Assembly: GCA_034769895.1 (NCBI GenBank)
Contig: CM068370.1
Location: forward strand, 49,361,454-49,425,453
Direction: 5' to 3'
From: Magicicada septendecula
Lineage: Eukaryota; Arthropoda; Insecta; Hemiptera; Cicadidae
DNA: 64,000 nucleotides
Both the position numbers and the translations under genes were made by a program. Below the pieces are notes generated by a model. That model ran no database searches and was not told the origin of the DNA. It worked only from the letters and a program-made list of their open reading frames with translations. Positions 1 through 11,937 of this stretch are shown here, piece after piece. How positions within the stretch are numbered: position 1 is the first letter of the stretch; every line of letters starts with the position of its first letter.

Positions 1-51
1 CAAAATCTGTTTCTTAGAATTTTGCGGCCGGCCATAATTATTTTAATTATT

Positions 52-357
52 ATCCGAACTGTAATGCCGTTGTCTGCTAAAATTTCCATGCTGATCGATG
101 TTGGTATTATAATCAGATGTTTGATCCTCACCTTTGGAGGTTATCTTCGGCGAAGGTTTTTCGAAACGACTTACAAAATGTGCGTCAGTAAATCACAGTA
201 CTGTGGCAAACGGATAAAGGCATCTTGTCGGTCGTTTCAAAAACCTTTCACTGAAGATGGCCTCCACAGGTGAGGCCGAAACGTGTGATTGCAATACCAA
301 CATCAATCAGGTTGGAAATTTTAGCAGACCACAACCTTACAGGCAGGATGATAATTT
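52..357. mobile_element. Foldback-like palindromic element, Penelope-tail type
   Basis: Two imperfect inverted arms (about 52-150 and 262-357) share the pattern ATTATC-ATCC, CTGTAA and TCTGCTAAAATTTCC. The spacer holds CTGAAGATGGCC and GAGGCCGAAACGT, which form a stem-loop. The same arms and centre recur at 1012-1276, so this is a repeat family and not a chance palindrome. No protein frame is credible; an open frame at 22-273 simply crosses the palindrome. The organisation resembles the inverted-terminal tails of Penelope-like elements seen at 7735-8425 and 23025-23250, but the arm sequences differ, so the class is inferred. Confidence 0.5.
248..288 (+). ncRNA. Hammerhead-like motif (degenerate)
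   Basis: CTGAAGA at 251-257 is followed by one extra base, a GGCCTC/GAGGCC stem and GAAA at 278-281. Helix III would be the minimal palindrome ACGT. The base at the cleavage position is G, which hammerheads do not normally tolerate, and helix I is only about 3 bp (TCA/TGA). It is probably an inactive relative of the motif at 23130-23172. Confidence 0.25.
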
Positions 358-360
358 AAA

Positions 361-524
361 TACTTAAATAAAACCATAATTTGAAATATTTAGTTTCAGC
401 GACAAAATTGATTGAATCGAAGAAATAGAACGGACACATGGAAAGAAGACAAGAGACTATGTAACGACTAAAGCAAGGCGATAAAAAATGTAAAAAAAAA
501 AATATGAAGGAGAAGATACAGTGT
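361..524. other. Unassigned AT-rich sequence
   Basis: I see no gene or repeat structure in this short gap. Confidence 0.5.
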
Positions 525-820
525 AACACTCTAACGAAAGTCCAGACCAGTCGCATCCAAGCAGCTGAAATGAGATTTCTCAGGCACGTGGCAGGGTATA
601 CTCTCCATGATCATAGAAGAAACGCAGATACACGGCAGGAACTGAATATTATGAGTGTACTCGACAGGATCGCCCGGTATCGGTTGAATTGGAACTATAA
701 TCCGAGGGGACGGAGAGGCGTGAGACGACCGAGGAAGCGCTGGAATGACCAGCTCTAATCTTTGCCTGTTTGACACCGGAACAAACCATCTTTGGTTTAA
801 TACTTGAAGATGATGATGAA
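525..820 (+). pseudogene. LINE reverse transcriptase C-terminal fragment, (GAT)n tail
   Basis: The plus-strand frame contains SRIQAAEMRFLRHVAGYTL and ends in GRRGVRRPRKRWND, the region downstream of the RT in RTE/CR1-type insect LINEs. It closes with a GATGATGA tail at about 807-820. The minus-strand copy at 37463-38040 shares the same 3' end. Relative to that copy, this one lacks about 16 residues (the WWEHLCRMDD segment), so it carries an internal deletion as well as a severe 5' truncation. It is dead and has no RT catalytic motif. Confidence 0.8.
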
Positions 821-1011
821 AATACAGTACAACAGTATACAGTGTAACAGAGGCAGAGAAGTGCAACAGTCGAAATGTTTAATTGGTGAGGCGGAAATGA
901 TGATCATGATAATACAGTAACCATATTTTCATTCCACAGTAGTAGTCTTGTAATTATTTTGGACCTTTCATATACGACTTTATTTTATAAAACATTAATT
1001 TCGATTATTTA
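821..1011. other. Unassigned spacer
   Basis: AT-rich sequence between a LINE tail and a palindromic element. No gene is seen. Confidence 0.5.
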
Positions 1012-1276
1012 AATTATTATCCGGGCTGTAAGGCTGTGGTCTTCCTAAATCTTCATGCTGGTAGATGTTACTCGCGTGATCAGATGTTTCAGCCTCAACA
1101 CTGGAGGCCTTTGCCTTTGCCACAGTTCTGTGGTTGACTGACGTACATCTTGTCAGCTTTTTAAAGTCTTTTCACTGAAGATGGCCTCCAGAGATGAGGC
1201 CCAAAACATCTGATCACGCGAGTAACATCTACCAGCATGAAGATTTGGGAAGACCACAGCCTTACAGGCTGAATAA
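1012..1276. mobile_element. Foldback-like palindromic element, second copy
   Basis: Inverted arms at about 1012-1112 and 1188-1276 pair well, including AGGCTGTGGTCTTCC against GGAAGACCACAGCCT and GATCACGCGAGTAACATC on the other arm. The centre again has CTGAAGATGGCCTCC (from 1175), but the GAAA partner is damaged (CCAAAAC). It is the same family as 52-357. It directly abuts the (TTC)n tail of a minus-strand LINE, so one element probably inserted next to or into the other. Confidence 0.6.
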
Positions 1277-2125
1277 TCTTCTTCTTCTTCTTCTTCTTCT
1301 TCTTCTTCTTCTTCTTCTTCTTCTCCTCTTCAAGGGTTAACCTGTTCCGGTACCCATCTCATTCTCGGACGACCTACGTCTCTTCTACGAATGGCTTTAT
1401 AGTTCAAAGCCGCCTTCTGCAATCCATCCTCTGTCATCATTTGCAGATGATCCCACCATTGTCTTCTGTAAATTAAAATAATTTCATTTACTTCGTTTAC
1501 TTTGAGTTCTGCTCTTATATATTCATTCCTTATTCTATCTTGCGATGTACAATTTGAAGTATTTTGAAGAAACTGCATTTCAGCACTCTGAATGTTACCC
1601 CATTCCTTTTCTTGTCATGACACACGCCTCATTCACATATATCAATGTGCGTAGTGGAATTGTCTTATAAAATTTAATCCTTGTGCTGTGTCTTGTTTTA
1701 TTTCTAAGATTTCTATGAATCGTACCATAAATATTCCTAAATTTATTTATCTTCTCTCTTATATCATTTTGCTATTCATAGCTTACTGCACAGCCGAGAT
1801 ATTTGAAACGGTTCACTTGTTCTAAACTGCTGTTGTTTACAACTATCTTAGTCCTCACTGGATATTTAAATTTAAAGGCCATTTTGGTCTTTCTTACTGA
1901 AATTGTCAGTGAGTACTCTCTTGTCTCTTCTTGTAGTTGACACATATGTCTTTGTAAATTATCCTCATTTCCTTGAATAAGAACTATGTCATCGCATATA
2001 GAAGGGAACCCATACAAATTGATTTGTTAAGCTGTATTCTCGAAGTCACTGTGGATTTCCATGCTCTCAACATGTCGTCAATGTATATATTAAACAAGGT
2101 TGGGAAACTCAGCATTCCTGCCTAC
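1276..2125 (-). pseudogene. LINE RT fragment with (GAA)n 3' tail
   Basis: Read on the minus strand, the region shows FPTLFNIYIDDM near 2125-2080, a degenerate catalytic box with CDD where YADD is expected (frame at 1772-2017, ending NRFKYLGCAVSY) and, after frame breaks, the C-terminal RRQWWDHLQMMTEDGLQKAA segment (frame at 1330-1578). The element ends in GAAGAGGAGAAGAAG and a pure (GAA)n run at 1276-1323. The same 3' end occurs at 27490-27916. It is 5' truncated, with stops and frameshifts, and not functional. Confidence 0.8.
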
Positions 2126-2388
2126 CCTGGATAATAATTTAAGTAGTTATGACGTTGGACGTGAAAGCGTAAGAAACAGATTATTGATTGCAATCTTTTA
2201 CTAGGAGTAAGTGAAAGAGCAACAAATAAGAAAACAGTAAAGTAAAGACATTTTCTGTCTTTTGTCTTTAATTGTTCTGCATGTTGCTCAACTGTCTAGC
2301 TAGCTGTCTCAGTTAATTTAGTTAATTGGTGTGTTTCAATGAAGCCACAGCCGGTACGCGACTATTAACTAACTCATTTCAGGGGGAG
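2126..2388. other. Unassigned spacer
   Basis: No gene or structured repeat seen. Confidence 0.4.
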
Positions 2389-2395
2389 AGGGAGA

Positions 2396-2463
<68 letters not shown>

Positions 2464-2484
2464 CAGACAGACAGACAGACAGAG
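2389..2484. repeat. (GA)n then (GACA)n compound microsatellite
   Basis: Nearly pure GA dinucleotides run to about 2459 and pass into GACA tetranucleotides. The open frame across it (2326-2556) is an artefact of the repeat. Confidence 0.95.
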
Positions 2485-4947
2485 AGCGGTGGGAATGATC
2501 CTTTAAATAATGTGTGTGCCATTACTTGCATAGAGCAGATAGTTTGTCTCGTCTGAGATTCACACGATAAGCAGCAAAGTTACGTTGTATCGCTCGATAC
2601 GCTGATTAAAATCCTTTGTTCTGGCGCCATCACTTACGAAAGCAGCGCACCCGTTTTCGCGAAAATGCTTTTGAGAGACGCTAAGTTGACGAGAGGTGAA
2701 ACTGACTTTCATAAACTGAATGCTGATATAATGACTGCTTAAACATCAAAATAAAAAATAAACAATACTCTGTCCCACAACCGACAGACAGCTGTTTATT
2801 TTTTATTTTTTTAATAATAGAAAAACAGTCCTGGGAAAAATCCGTCTTACTAGCAGGCCTAACGACAACGTAACTCAGTAGTGTATTCATAAATGGTCGT
2901 ACTGTCATTATTCTTGACACACAAGTTTCTTATGACTGGCGCGCACAACAGACACCATATTTCATTGACACTATAAACTACACTACCATTACAAACCTCT
3001 TAATCCCGCTTTAAATCTAAGAACTGACACCTAATAACATTATGCTCTTAATTAACAGCTTAGTCCGGATTCGTTGTTGTGACTCATAATAAAATAGGTC
3101 TCTTTTATACATGTACACCACGGAATGCTCATCACGTTGTAGACAACGCATGCACGCACAGTAACACGTTTGACAGTTTCACACTGGGATTTATTTGTTA
3201 CTTTTTTCTTACTATTTCTCCGTCTTCCAGTCGTACGTATGGGATGTCTTCTTCGGCCCGACGTTTCGGCTGTAATCTTTCTTCATTGTATGTCTTGACC
3301 TTTACAGAGGAAATGGTTCTTTAGTTGGATATTTACATGTAAAGGAGAAAACCAGTTTCCAAGATAAAATTGAATCAACGACAGTCACTTAGACCTACAA
3401 ATAAGATGAGTGTGTAACAGCAAATCAAAATTTTCTTAAAATGTTACACAGCACAAGTCTCCCAGTTGTCTTACGTATGTCAAATGTTGAGAGGTTTATA
3501 ACGACACATGTCAACTTGTTTGATATATACATGGCATTAACTGCAGTGTGCAGTGTTTAGTCAACAAGTTCGCTTAAATGCCAAGTGTAACAATGTTTGT
3601 ACAACTGTTAACACTTTACGTGTTACTACGAAGTTCAAGAAAATGTAATTAATACTTCGAAATTTAATGGCTAAAATTATCTTATGTAACAAAGATCAAT
3701 TGAGTAATCGAATATCTCGCCTTGTTTCAGTACGTATACGATATACGTGTAGGCTACATATAGGCTACGTATAGCGTAGGAATCGTACGTACTTATGTAG
3801 GTATACGTATACGAGTCGTATACGAAATAATGTTTTATTGGATTAAAATTGTAAAAATAAATGCAAAACTGTTGTTCTACATAGATTCCTCAAGTAGCCT
3901 ATTACAGGACAAAGACGAGACTGAAAAGAAAGCCATCTTCACTTTATTTTTTAAATGTAATTTTAAAAACATGCAATGACCTTTACCGCGAAGGAAACTA
4001 ACCAAACATAACTAAACACTACGAAAACGTTGCTTAAAGATTTGTACCATGAGTTTACCATCTTGGCGTCCCAAACAAATATACGTTATGTCTATCACAA
4101 AAAGACATTATGAAAAGATCAGCTAAGAAAACTAATTTCTTATAGGAAGAATGGGCATTTTGCGTATATATCAAATTATGTCGTTTTCAGTATTAGTAAA
4201 AAACACCCCTTTTATTTGTACGCGAATGGGTCCACTTTAACCCTAGGCCGCCTAAAAACCTTGGGGTCTGCGGGGGCCTTATCGCCGCCTCTGTGCTTGA
4301 CATAATCTGTAAGTTGTATGATTTAACTGGGACATAAAACAGTATCATTTGTCGGCACGGCAGCTGCAGGAAGTCGCGCCATTATATTTGTTGGTTCTGT
4401 TCTTCCTTCAAAGCGCGTTAAACAGACGGAGGCCGACCGTAACACTTTGTAAACAAAAGCTTCTCAAACTGCAGGAAACAGAAGCTCTGAGACTGACCGG
4501 TCCTTTGATGATAAATGGGTACAGAGTTGTGACGCCTCGCCTCTAATCTGCTTATCACGTCGGTCAGTTGCGTGTGATGAACGCATTGTTCCGTGCAGGG
4601 TCGACGTCGACGGTATTAATACCAGCTGCACCTCTGCTGCTGCTGGACACGCGTACGTGTACGTGTCCATAATCCGGGATATGTGTACTGTGTGATAGCA
4701 ATAAGCCGCAGCTGAATGCTACAACGTGGTCGCTTCCTTCACTTCTCTGTTAGTTCTCTATTAGACGCGTAGCGCACACATTCACGTTTCTTGTTTGCTT
4801 TACTTCACGTTTACTTCAACTATAAATTCTAACCGCATCCTAACGTTCTATAAGATGCTCTCCAGCCATCCTAAGTATCAGTAGGATGGCGAGGGTAGAT
4901 AACAGCTCTTGCCGGTTGTGTTAGGCCTAAAACTTAGGCTAAAAATT
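2485..4947. other. Long unassigned AT-rich stretch
   Basis: No gene, TIR pair or LINE motif is supported. Short open frames here lack family motifs. The region around 3728-3830 is dense in TACGTATACG-like self-complementary words. Around 4240-4310 a GC-richer patch (GGCCGCCT, GGGGGCC) resembles a decayed hAT end, but no partner end is visible. Confidence 0.4.
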
Positions 4948-5660
4948 AGTTAAAATTTTGGTAATAATCGACTTTCTAGGCCGCGCTGGTATTGAAGTGA
5001 CATTCTCCTATGTTATATAAACACGCGAAAAATAATTTTAAACGGCGGTCGAACCTATTTACGGAGAAAAAAAAATAAAATAATTACTCCCATAAGAACG
5101 CATGCAAAGGTGCATGAGCGCCATATTAACTGAGTAGTTAGTGAGTGAGATCACCACTACATTTTGCCTTAATGTAATTCAATTGCCTACAACGCAAAGC
5201 ATTACATTTCGGACTCGTGGGTGGCCGGCTCATCAGTTTCCTACAGTATCCACCGCTGAGAGTGATTTTGGGTAGCCGGCTCACCGCACATGCTTTAGTC
5301 TCCGGCGCCTCAGAGGTTACTAATAATAAACTCGCGGTGGGCTCAACGCAAAGCTTTAAACCGCCGTTTGGGCTCAACGAAATTTTGAACATGTAAGAAT
5401 CATGTAAATTTTGTTTTGAAAACGCATCAATATGATTTCCAGTCAAATTCGGCTCACCGTCTACACAGTCAATATGGCGCTCATTCACCATTGTATGCGT
5501 TCTTATGGGAGTAATAATTTAATTTTTTTTCTCCGTAAATAGGTTCGACCGCCGTTAAAATTATTTTTCACGTGTTTATATAACATAGAAGAATAGGAAA
5601 AAAATATGTCACCCCAATACCAGGGGGGGGGTATAGAAAGTTGATAATTACCCAAATTTT
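4948..5660. mobile_element. Non-autonomous TIR element (about 180-bp arms)
   Basis: Inverted arms lie at about 4948-5129 and 5470-5660. Shared blocks include CGAACCTATTTACGGAG against its complement near 5530, CCCATAAGAACGCATGC, the GCGCCATAT block and, at the outer end, GACTTTCTA with CTGGTATT. The 340-bp interior has no coding motif, though it repeats GCCGGCTCA. A G-run in the right arm (about 5622-5630) disrupts pairing. The superfamily is unknown, and outer ends and target duplication could not be fixed. Confidence 0.6.
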
Positions 5661-6354
5661 TTCTAGTACGAGATATTCTTTTTAGAGCCAAAATACTATT
5701 GTACTGTGTTTTCTAATATCACCCGCTGGCATAAAAAGATGGTTCCGGCTAAACGTAACCTGACTCCGTTATACTTAGGCCTACACATAATAATTCCGAA
5801 CACAAATAATCGAATTAAAAATTAGTAAACAAACACGTATCGAAAGGAACAAGGTGCTCGTAGTAACCGGTACGCGTTGGTTCAGGAAACGAAGGTTTCT
5901 GCTAACTGCTTTGTCGGTCTACACAGCGGCAACACATCGGGCGGACGGACGCATCTCCTTCCCTAGTATGTACAGTGACAACTACTACGAGGTCAATGAC
6001 CGTACACAGTAGAACGTCGCCGGTATCTCAGGCGGTAACACAACATTGAAATGACGACACAAGCGCTCAGCAGTTCGAAAGCAATATTGCGCTTTTCTTC
6101 AAGTATCTCGACTAATGTTCTTCACATTTAAACTTAATCAATAATTAAAGTATTTACTCTGTGATGTAATTAATTTTTTATTCTTTCATTGATTGTACTG
6201 TTGCCGCCGGCAACAGCGGTTACATGGACGCCACGTCACTGTTAGATAGCCTATAATAGTAATAGCTTCTTTTTTTACCACTTACGCAGTCTAGGAATTA
6301 GGGAGGCCAGGCTGCCTTACGAGGGTAGGGTGAAACGCTCCGGGCCTGGATAGG
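5661..6354. other. Unassigned sequence
   Basis: No gene or clear repeat boundary is visible. Confidence 0.4.
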
Positions 6355-6622
6355 AAAAAAAATCACTTTTCAGGATTAATTTACTTTTATTTCTCAACAT
6401 AATCTTTGTTTAGCTCTATACATTTTTCCCAACGATGTTCTAAACCGGTTATGCCAGAGTGATAAGCCGAATTGTCGAGGTCCTCAAAATAGCCATTGAC
6501 AGCATAGCTGAGATGATTGTCTTCAGTAAGTCTTTTCCCGCCGAGTCTTTTTTGAGGTTAGGAAAGAGGTAGAAGTCGCTCGGGTATAAATAGGGCGAGT
6601 ATGGTAGCTGAGGAAGCAATTA
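6355..6622 (-). pseudogene. mariner-like transposase C-terminal fossil
   Basis: The minus strand reads LPYSPYLYPSDFYLFPNLKK, the mariner block around the third catalytic aspartate (family form YSPDLAPSDF). After a frameshift it reads HRWEKCIELNKDYVEK and a stop, the usual mariner C-terminus. The upstream two-thirds of the transposase, both other catalytic aspartates and the 5' TIR are absent. It is an old truncated copy. Confidence 0.75.
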
Positions 6623-6889
6623 GAACTTAAATTATATAATGTTAGCCATCGCAACAATTGGTTGAAACCTCCTTTCGACGATTTTTGTTTGTTTGGTCAA
6701 GTGTTAGCAAACGCGGCAATGTCAGCAATTATGCTCTATTCATAAATTATAAAGATTTTTCTCCCTTCTGATGCAGAAATTAGCTTGTATTTAGTTGTGC
6801 TGATAATTACATCCAGTCCTATTCCAGCGTTATTAGCATATGTCTCTACTAATTTAATGGTTTTACCTGGAGACCGTCGAGATTGATGA

Positions 6890-7503
6890 ATGGCAGGTCA
6901 GTGCGGGCGGATATTGTGGTACGGAATCTGAAAACGTGCGTCAGCATTATGCCTATTAACACATATTGCTGCTACTTTGAGATGAAAGACAATTACGTGA
7001 CGACACTTATCATGCGTCAACGCTTGAAGCTATTCCAGACCGTACCACTCAGCGCACTGTGTTCAAGGCCAAACAGTTTGACGGTTTCTATATAGTGGAT
7101 TCTAAACCGCCTGTAATAAGCAGTTCGCTCGACACGTCATCCAGAAAGTTATTGATTTTATTCTGGCATTTCAGGGGGTATAAATATAAGCAGCCAGCGA
7201 CGGACAGTCAGTTTACGTCGGGCGATTACTCAGTGCGTTTAAGTAGCGATTTATTCAAGTGAGGTTCGAAGTACTGTGGCGAACTGTTATTGTGTTATAA
7301 TTGTGTAGGACTGTATTAGTTGACTTTATTATTGCGTGTGGACAAATTTAACTAAATTATTGCACGAGTATAATCTTGTCGAATAACTTGTTGATTTCAA
7401 ACTGTTAATTGTGATTAATTAAAACTGTTGATTAGTGATTTAATTGGTGTCTTTATATTGTTTTCCACTGTACCATACGACGATCAGTAACAGCGTCGTG
7501 ACA
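6890..7503 (+). mobile_element. Diverged LTR or LTR fragment (same family as 22037-22638)
   Basis: The region aligns by eye with the reverse complement of 22037-22638. Shared blocks include TTCAAGGCC, a TATA box in GGGGGTATAAATA (near 7175-7187), GTCGGGCGATT, AATTGGTGTCTT and the terminal TTTTCCACTGTACCATACG followed by GTCGTGACA at 7503. The 5' boundary is unclear, and no primer binding site follows the 3' end, so it is a solo or truncated LTR. Short open frames inside are not genes. Confidence 0.5.
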
Positions 7504-7734
7504 ATATAAATGCTAGATTGACATAAACTTCTTGTTAATCCACGCGCATGTGTTCGTGGATTAGTCGAGGCGATTTTCCATATGGTACCGTCTTTTGACC
7601 TCTTCTCTCACATCAAGATAAAAGTATGTTGAAATCTGTAGACTAAAACGTTCATAACGTTTACTTTACAGACTTGTTCGACGTTACGTAGCGAAGTGTA
7701 ACTTACTTTAGTTTGTAACGCTATGCGCATTAAA
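7504..7734. other. Unassigned spacer
   Basis: No gene seen. Confidence 0.4.
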
Positions 7735-7919
7735 CTATTTAACTAAATACAACTATTTCATTAACGACTCGGAACACAAAGTTTTTTATGAGTAAAAACA
7801 TTTCGAATTTCGAAAGATCGATGTTGTGTGTGTGGGGTGAGATATGTTCGAATAATGCGTGCGATTTGAATTGTGTCTGTTCGTTTAGGATGTCGTAAAC
7901 GACATCCTAAACATCCTAA

Positions 7920-8292
7920 GTAGGCCAGACAGGACGTAGCTTCAACCAAAGATACATTGAACACCCAAAAAGCACTCCACTCCACTACAGAATCCACCTT
8001 TGCAAACCACCTCATTGAAGCAAACCACACATACAAAAACATCGACAATAACATGAACATTCTACACGTACACACAAAAGGCCTAAAACTAGACATTATA
8101 GAACAATTGGAAATATACAAATATACAAAAACAAATAAAAACGACATCCTAAACAGACACAATTCAAATCGCACGCATTATTCGAACATATCTCACCCAA
8201 CACACACAACATCGATCTTTCGAAATTCGATTCCGTCGCCCACAACAGGACGGACAGCGCTACCAGCGGCAACCTCTGAAGAAGCTTTTTAA
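7920..8292 (+). pseudogene. GIY-YIG endonuclease remnant of a Penelope-like element
   Basis: Frame one gives VGQTGRSFNQRYIEH at 7920-7964, matching the second half of the GIY-YIG core (YVGQT with the catalytic Arg and the following Glu-His region). A frameshift then moves to the frame ending at 8292, which contains FANHLIEANHTYKN, MNILHVHTKGLKL and EQLEIYKYTKTNKND, a conserved C-terminal segment of Penelope-like polyproteins. The GIY half and the whole RT are missing. There is no start codon and it is not functional. Confidence 0.75.
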
Positions 8293-8313
8293 AAGTGAAA
8301 ACCGGTTCAGGTT
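8271..8313 (+). ncRNA. Hammerhead-ribozyme-like motif in Penelope-like tail
   Basis: The order is helix I strand AACCT (8271-8275), CTGAAGA (8276-8282), a helix II hairpin GCTTTT/AAAAGT closed by G-U, GAAA (8297-8300), the self-complementary ACCGGT for helix III, then T-C as the UH cleavage site and the second helix I strand AGGTT (8309-8313). One extra A separates the first core box from helix II, which departs from the canonical core. Hammerheads are known in Penelope-like elements. The helix I pair differs compensatorily from the copy at 23130-23172. Confidence 0.45.
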
Positions 8314-8425
8314 CTAAGGTAAAACTTTATGTTTTTACTCATAAAAAACTTTGTGTTCCGAGTCGTTAATGAAATAGTTGTATTTAGTTAAGTAACGGAC
8401 ACGTCATGGACAACGAAATCCAGGA

Positions 8426-10264
8426 AACTGTTTAGTTATCGTATAGAGTTGGAGTAGGAACAAAGATTCTCAGTTATCTTTGGGGGGGGGGGAAGCAAGT
8501 CCCCATACTACAACCCACTTTGGGCCTATCAAGAACTCCTTGAGGAGCTAAAACAGTATCAGCTTTCCAGGGAAAAGCAGAGAAAAACTCGTATTGTACC
8601 TTTATCCGTTGCTGCAGTCATTTTGGATATTTCGATAATGCGATTGTTTGTCTTCGATCTTTAGTGAATATCGCACATAATTTTACGTAGGTGAAAGAAT
8701 TATAAAAATTTTAATTCCGTATGTTGCAAAATAGTTGGTTGGCGATTTCGGGTGGTGTTCTTGGTCCTTTTTTCAAAGTGAAACATTTTTGTAGCGTACC
8801 TATGACGCCAAAAGTTGATATTAGGTTAACATGAGAACTGAAATTACACATGACAAGCGATACGTATGTAATGTAAAACTCGTTTTGTGGAAACCACGAA
8901 AAAACCCAACTGGAAAGTAAGGCGAGACTATTACTATACATTATTCCTTATTAGTACACGTGTCTCTTTTTTTGTGGTAGAACTCGGTTTTCAGTAGACC
9001 TCGGTTTTCAGTAGAATTCGTTTTCCCAATAGTACTCGTTTTTCCATTAATACTCGTTCTGTGAACAGATCACTGACAAACCACCCAAGTCGAAAGTTAA
9101 GCGGGGACCTATTACTACACACGTTACTTTTTTATGGCACAACTCGTTTTCTCGGGAATATTCTTTTTCCAAAACAAGTAGGCCTACTCGTTTTGTGGCT
9201 AACCAAAGAAAAACGTCATTGTGTACAATATGTAGAGCGTATGTTGTCATTCCTTAACATTGTCCTTAATTCCTTACATTGTTTTTTGTGTTTTCCATTA
9301 ACCATAAATATTCGTATTTTTCAGTTTACATTTACTGGTGTAGTTTTGTTAATTTGTCAACTCAGAACCGTTAAGTTCTTCATTTTATGTATTTCTGTGT
9401 TATAAGTATTGTATATACACATTAAACGTTATGTTTTCCCCGACTATGACTTTGATTTATTTTAGAAGTAAACTAAAAACCAAAAACCATTGTCACCTGA
9501 CCTCACAAATGAAAACAAAACGTATTTTTCCTTTGAATTAAGAAATGAACAATTTACACTTAGTACACTTTTTCTTTTGCACGTCATATATATCGATACA
9601 ATCGCATATTAAAAGCATTGAAAATGTATTGCAGGAACGGATAAAGGTAAAAGGTGCAGTTCCGAAACATCTTTATCCACTGACGACGTCACCGAGCGGG
9701 TCGCGATTCTCTCCTCTCTGGATAACAGTAACTCAGTTTAGTTACCAAATTCAGTCGAATTTAAAAAATATTAAACGTATCATTAAAAAACTGATTTAAA
9801 AGTAATTTTAAAGTTTTCTACTTTTATGAAGATCCAGAGACTGTTTCCACAAAAAACGTCACGCCATGTTGGTTTAGGATGCCTTGAATCTCACTTGCCA
9901 GTGGATACATTCTTCATAACCATTTCGATGAGTCGGATCACGGTTATTCTCTCTACAAGTAATTTCAAAGTAATTTATAAGTCGCTACTTTTATGCAGAC
10001 CCAGAGTCTGTTTCTGTTAATCTTCTTATCTTCTCTGAGCCCAATCACTTATTTTCTGGACGCCGGATCTTTCCCTTATGTCATCGACTTCTCTCCCTAC
10101 CGAACAGTATCAGATTCAGTATCCCTGTAACACATTTATCTTGGTTGCTTATAATTTTGTATTGTTTTAATTTAAAAGTGATTTAGAAAAAATGTTTAGA
10201 AATAGTTTCATTAAGGCACGTGGAAAGTACAGAGGCACACGTGTTAGAGAATAGTATAAAAAAA
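8426..10264. other. Unassigned stretch with weak internal repeats
   Basis: No gene is supported. At 8972-9060 a degenerate 17-19 bp unit (ACTCGTTTT with a variable remainder) repeats about five times. Two imperfect direct copies of about 60 bp (near 9790-9855 and 9958-10020) share CTACTTTTATG and CCAGAG. A G-run lies near 8481. Confidence 0.4.
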
Positions 10265-10905
10265 AACATACTACATGGTAATTTCTGCATCACAAAGAAG
10301 AAGAAATCTATATAATTTATGCATAGAGGATACCTTATTTAATGCAGTTATTAAGTTCAGATACCTGGGTAACATGATAGATAATGAAGGACCCGCAAAC
10401 ACAACGATACATGACAGGATACAAACAGGAAATAGGGCATATTATGCCAACAGTTACTGAGAAGCGAACTCATTAGTCGTAACACAAAAATAAAAATATA
10501 CAACACACTTATCAGAAAAAAGGGACAAGAAACGCTAAGAAGGTTTGAAAGAAATATTGTAAGACGTGTTTATGGGCCGGGTAAAAAAGATGACGGATAA
10601 AGAATAAGAAATAACCAGAAAATAGATAAGCTATTGAAGCATGAGGACGCTGTAAGATTTGTAAAAGGTCAACGAATATATTGGCTAGGTCACCTAAAGC
10701 GGATGGATGATCAGCGTGTCCCAAAGAAAATTCTGAGGGCGAAACACTATAAAAGCTGACAGAGGGGCAAACCTAGGATAAGATGGTTTGATGTTGTGCT
10801 AGAAGATCTCAGAAGAGTAGATGTGAGGGGTTACACTGAGAGGGCAATGGATAGAAAACATGGAGGATAATTGGTGTTGGATGTCAGGGCTTAGGTTTGG
10901 CAGTA
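10265..10905 (+). pseudogene. LINE RT C-terminal fragment
   Basis: Plus-strand frames read FRYLGNMIDNEG (10275-10460), then after a frame change [38 protein letters not shown] and GKPRIRWFDVVLEDLRR, separated by stops. This is the segment downstream of the RT in insect LINEs. The catalytic YADD is not present. It is 5' truncated with at least two frame shifts and ends in an A/G-rich tail near 10910-10930. Confidence 0.8.
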
Positions 10906-11465
10906 GTGCTAAAGAAAAAGAAGAAAAACAAAAATATTGCTGCCTAAGAACTCCTAGTTATTAGTCTGCTAGTTAAAGAGTTTTATTGGATTACAACTTG
11001 TAAAAGTAAATGCAAACGCCAATTACTAATTCTGTATTACGAAACATTAACAGAATAAAAGATAAAAGGGGATGTGAAGTACATCGAAGTCATAAACTGC
11101 CAAAGCACACTGTTGTAAAGTATACTCAGTTTGGATGTACTCATTACAACAAGTAATCCAGAAATGATGTTTCATATGTAAAGTCTACAGTATACTGAGT
11201 AGAGACGGCCACGGCCACGACTACGACTAACGTTTGATGTTTAGCGATAGAAACTCACCAACTAAAAACCATAGTTAATGATAATAGAATAGAGGGAATC
11301 GATCAGTTTAATTCTTTGGGTAACAGTATGAAAGACGAATATTACATAGCTTTACAAAACATACTCATTGAATTTCTGCTGTGAGTACAATTGTGAATTT
11401 TATGTGTGAGTGAGTGAGTGAGTGAGTGAGTGAGTGAGTGTGTGTGTGTGTGTGTGCGTGTGTGC

Positions 11466-11518
<53 letters not shown>

Positions 11519-11937
11519 TATGTATGTATAAAACTATAAAACGGTTGCTTAAGTTAAAAAGACACTAAGGTTAGGAACACAATTAAAATTTTAATACAAT
11601 GCCTGTACCCCATTAATTACCACGTGGATTACCTTAGATAACTTCAACAGAATGAGTTTGTGTAGATGGAACTCTTAAGAAACGTGAAGGATGCAGAAGA
11701 ATCAGTAAAATAACAAGTGAAACTACTAGGCAAGGGTTAAAGATAGGTAAGAATTAATAGAATAGAAAATTATAAGGAAAGATGAGAAGCTTATTATAAT
11801 TTAAGTTAGGATGCCAGGATAAACTTACTAAATGTACTATTATAATAAAAACCCTGGAAACGAAAGGTATAGGAAGGCTTAGGAAAATATTTGAAAACTA
11901 TGAAAAGGAAAGTCTTTTGGCAATTCCTGAAGTGAAG
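10906..11937. other. Unassigned sequence around a microsatellite
   Basis: No gene seen apart from the simple repeat annotated separately. Confidence 0.4.
11405..11516. repeat. (GAGT)n/(GT)n compound microsatellite
   Basis: GAGT tetranucleotides at about 11408-11438 pass into a GT run with a few C interruptions, ending in TTTGTATGTATG. Confidence 0.95.

Larger units (their letters stand above)
7735..8425 (+). mobile_element. Penelope-like element fragment flanked by an inverted copy of its own tail
   Basis: The left arm (7735-7906) is the reverse complement of 8142-8236 plus 8329-8400. The right arm carries an additional 92 bp (8237-8328) holding a hammerhead-like motif. Between the arms lies the end of a GIY-YIG endonuclease frame. 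The outer sequence GTAACGGACACGTCATGG and the AACACAAAG block recur in the palindrome at 23025-23250. Inverted terminal duplications and 5' truncation are typical of Penelope-like elements; the assignment rests on the endonuclease motif. Confidence 0.75.
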
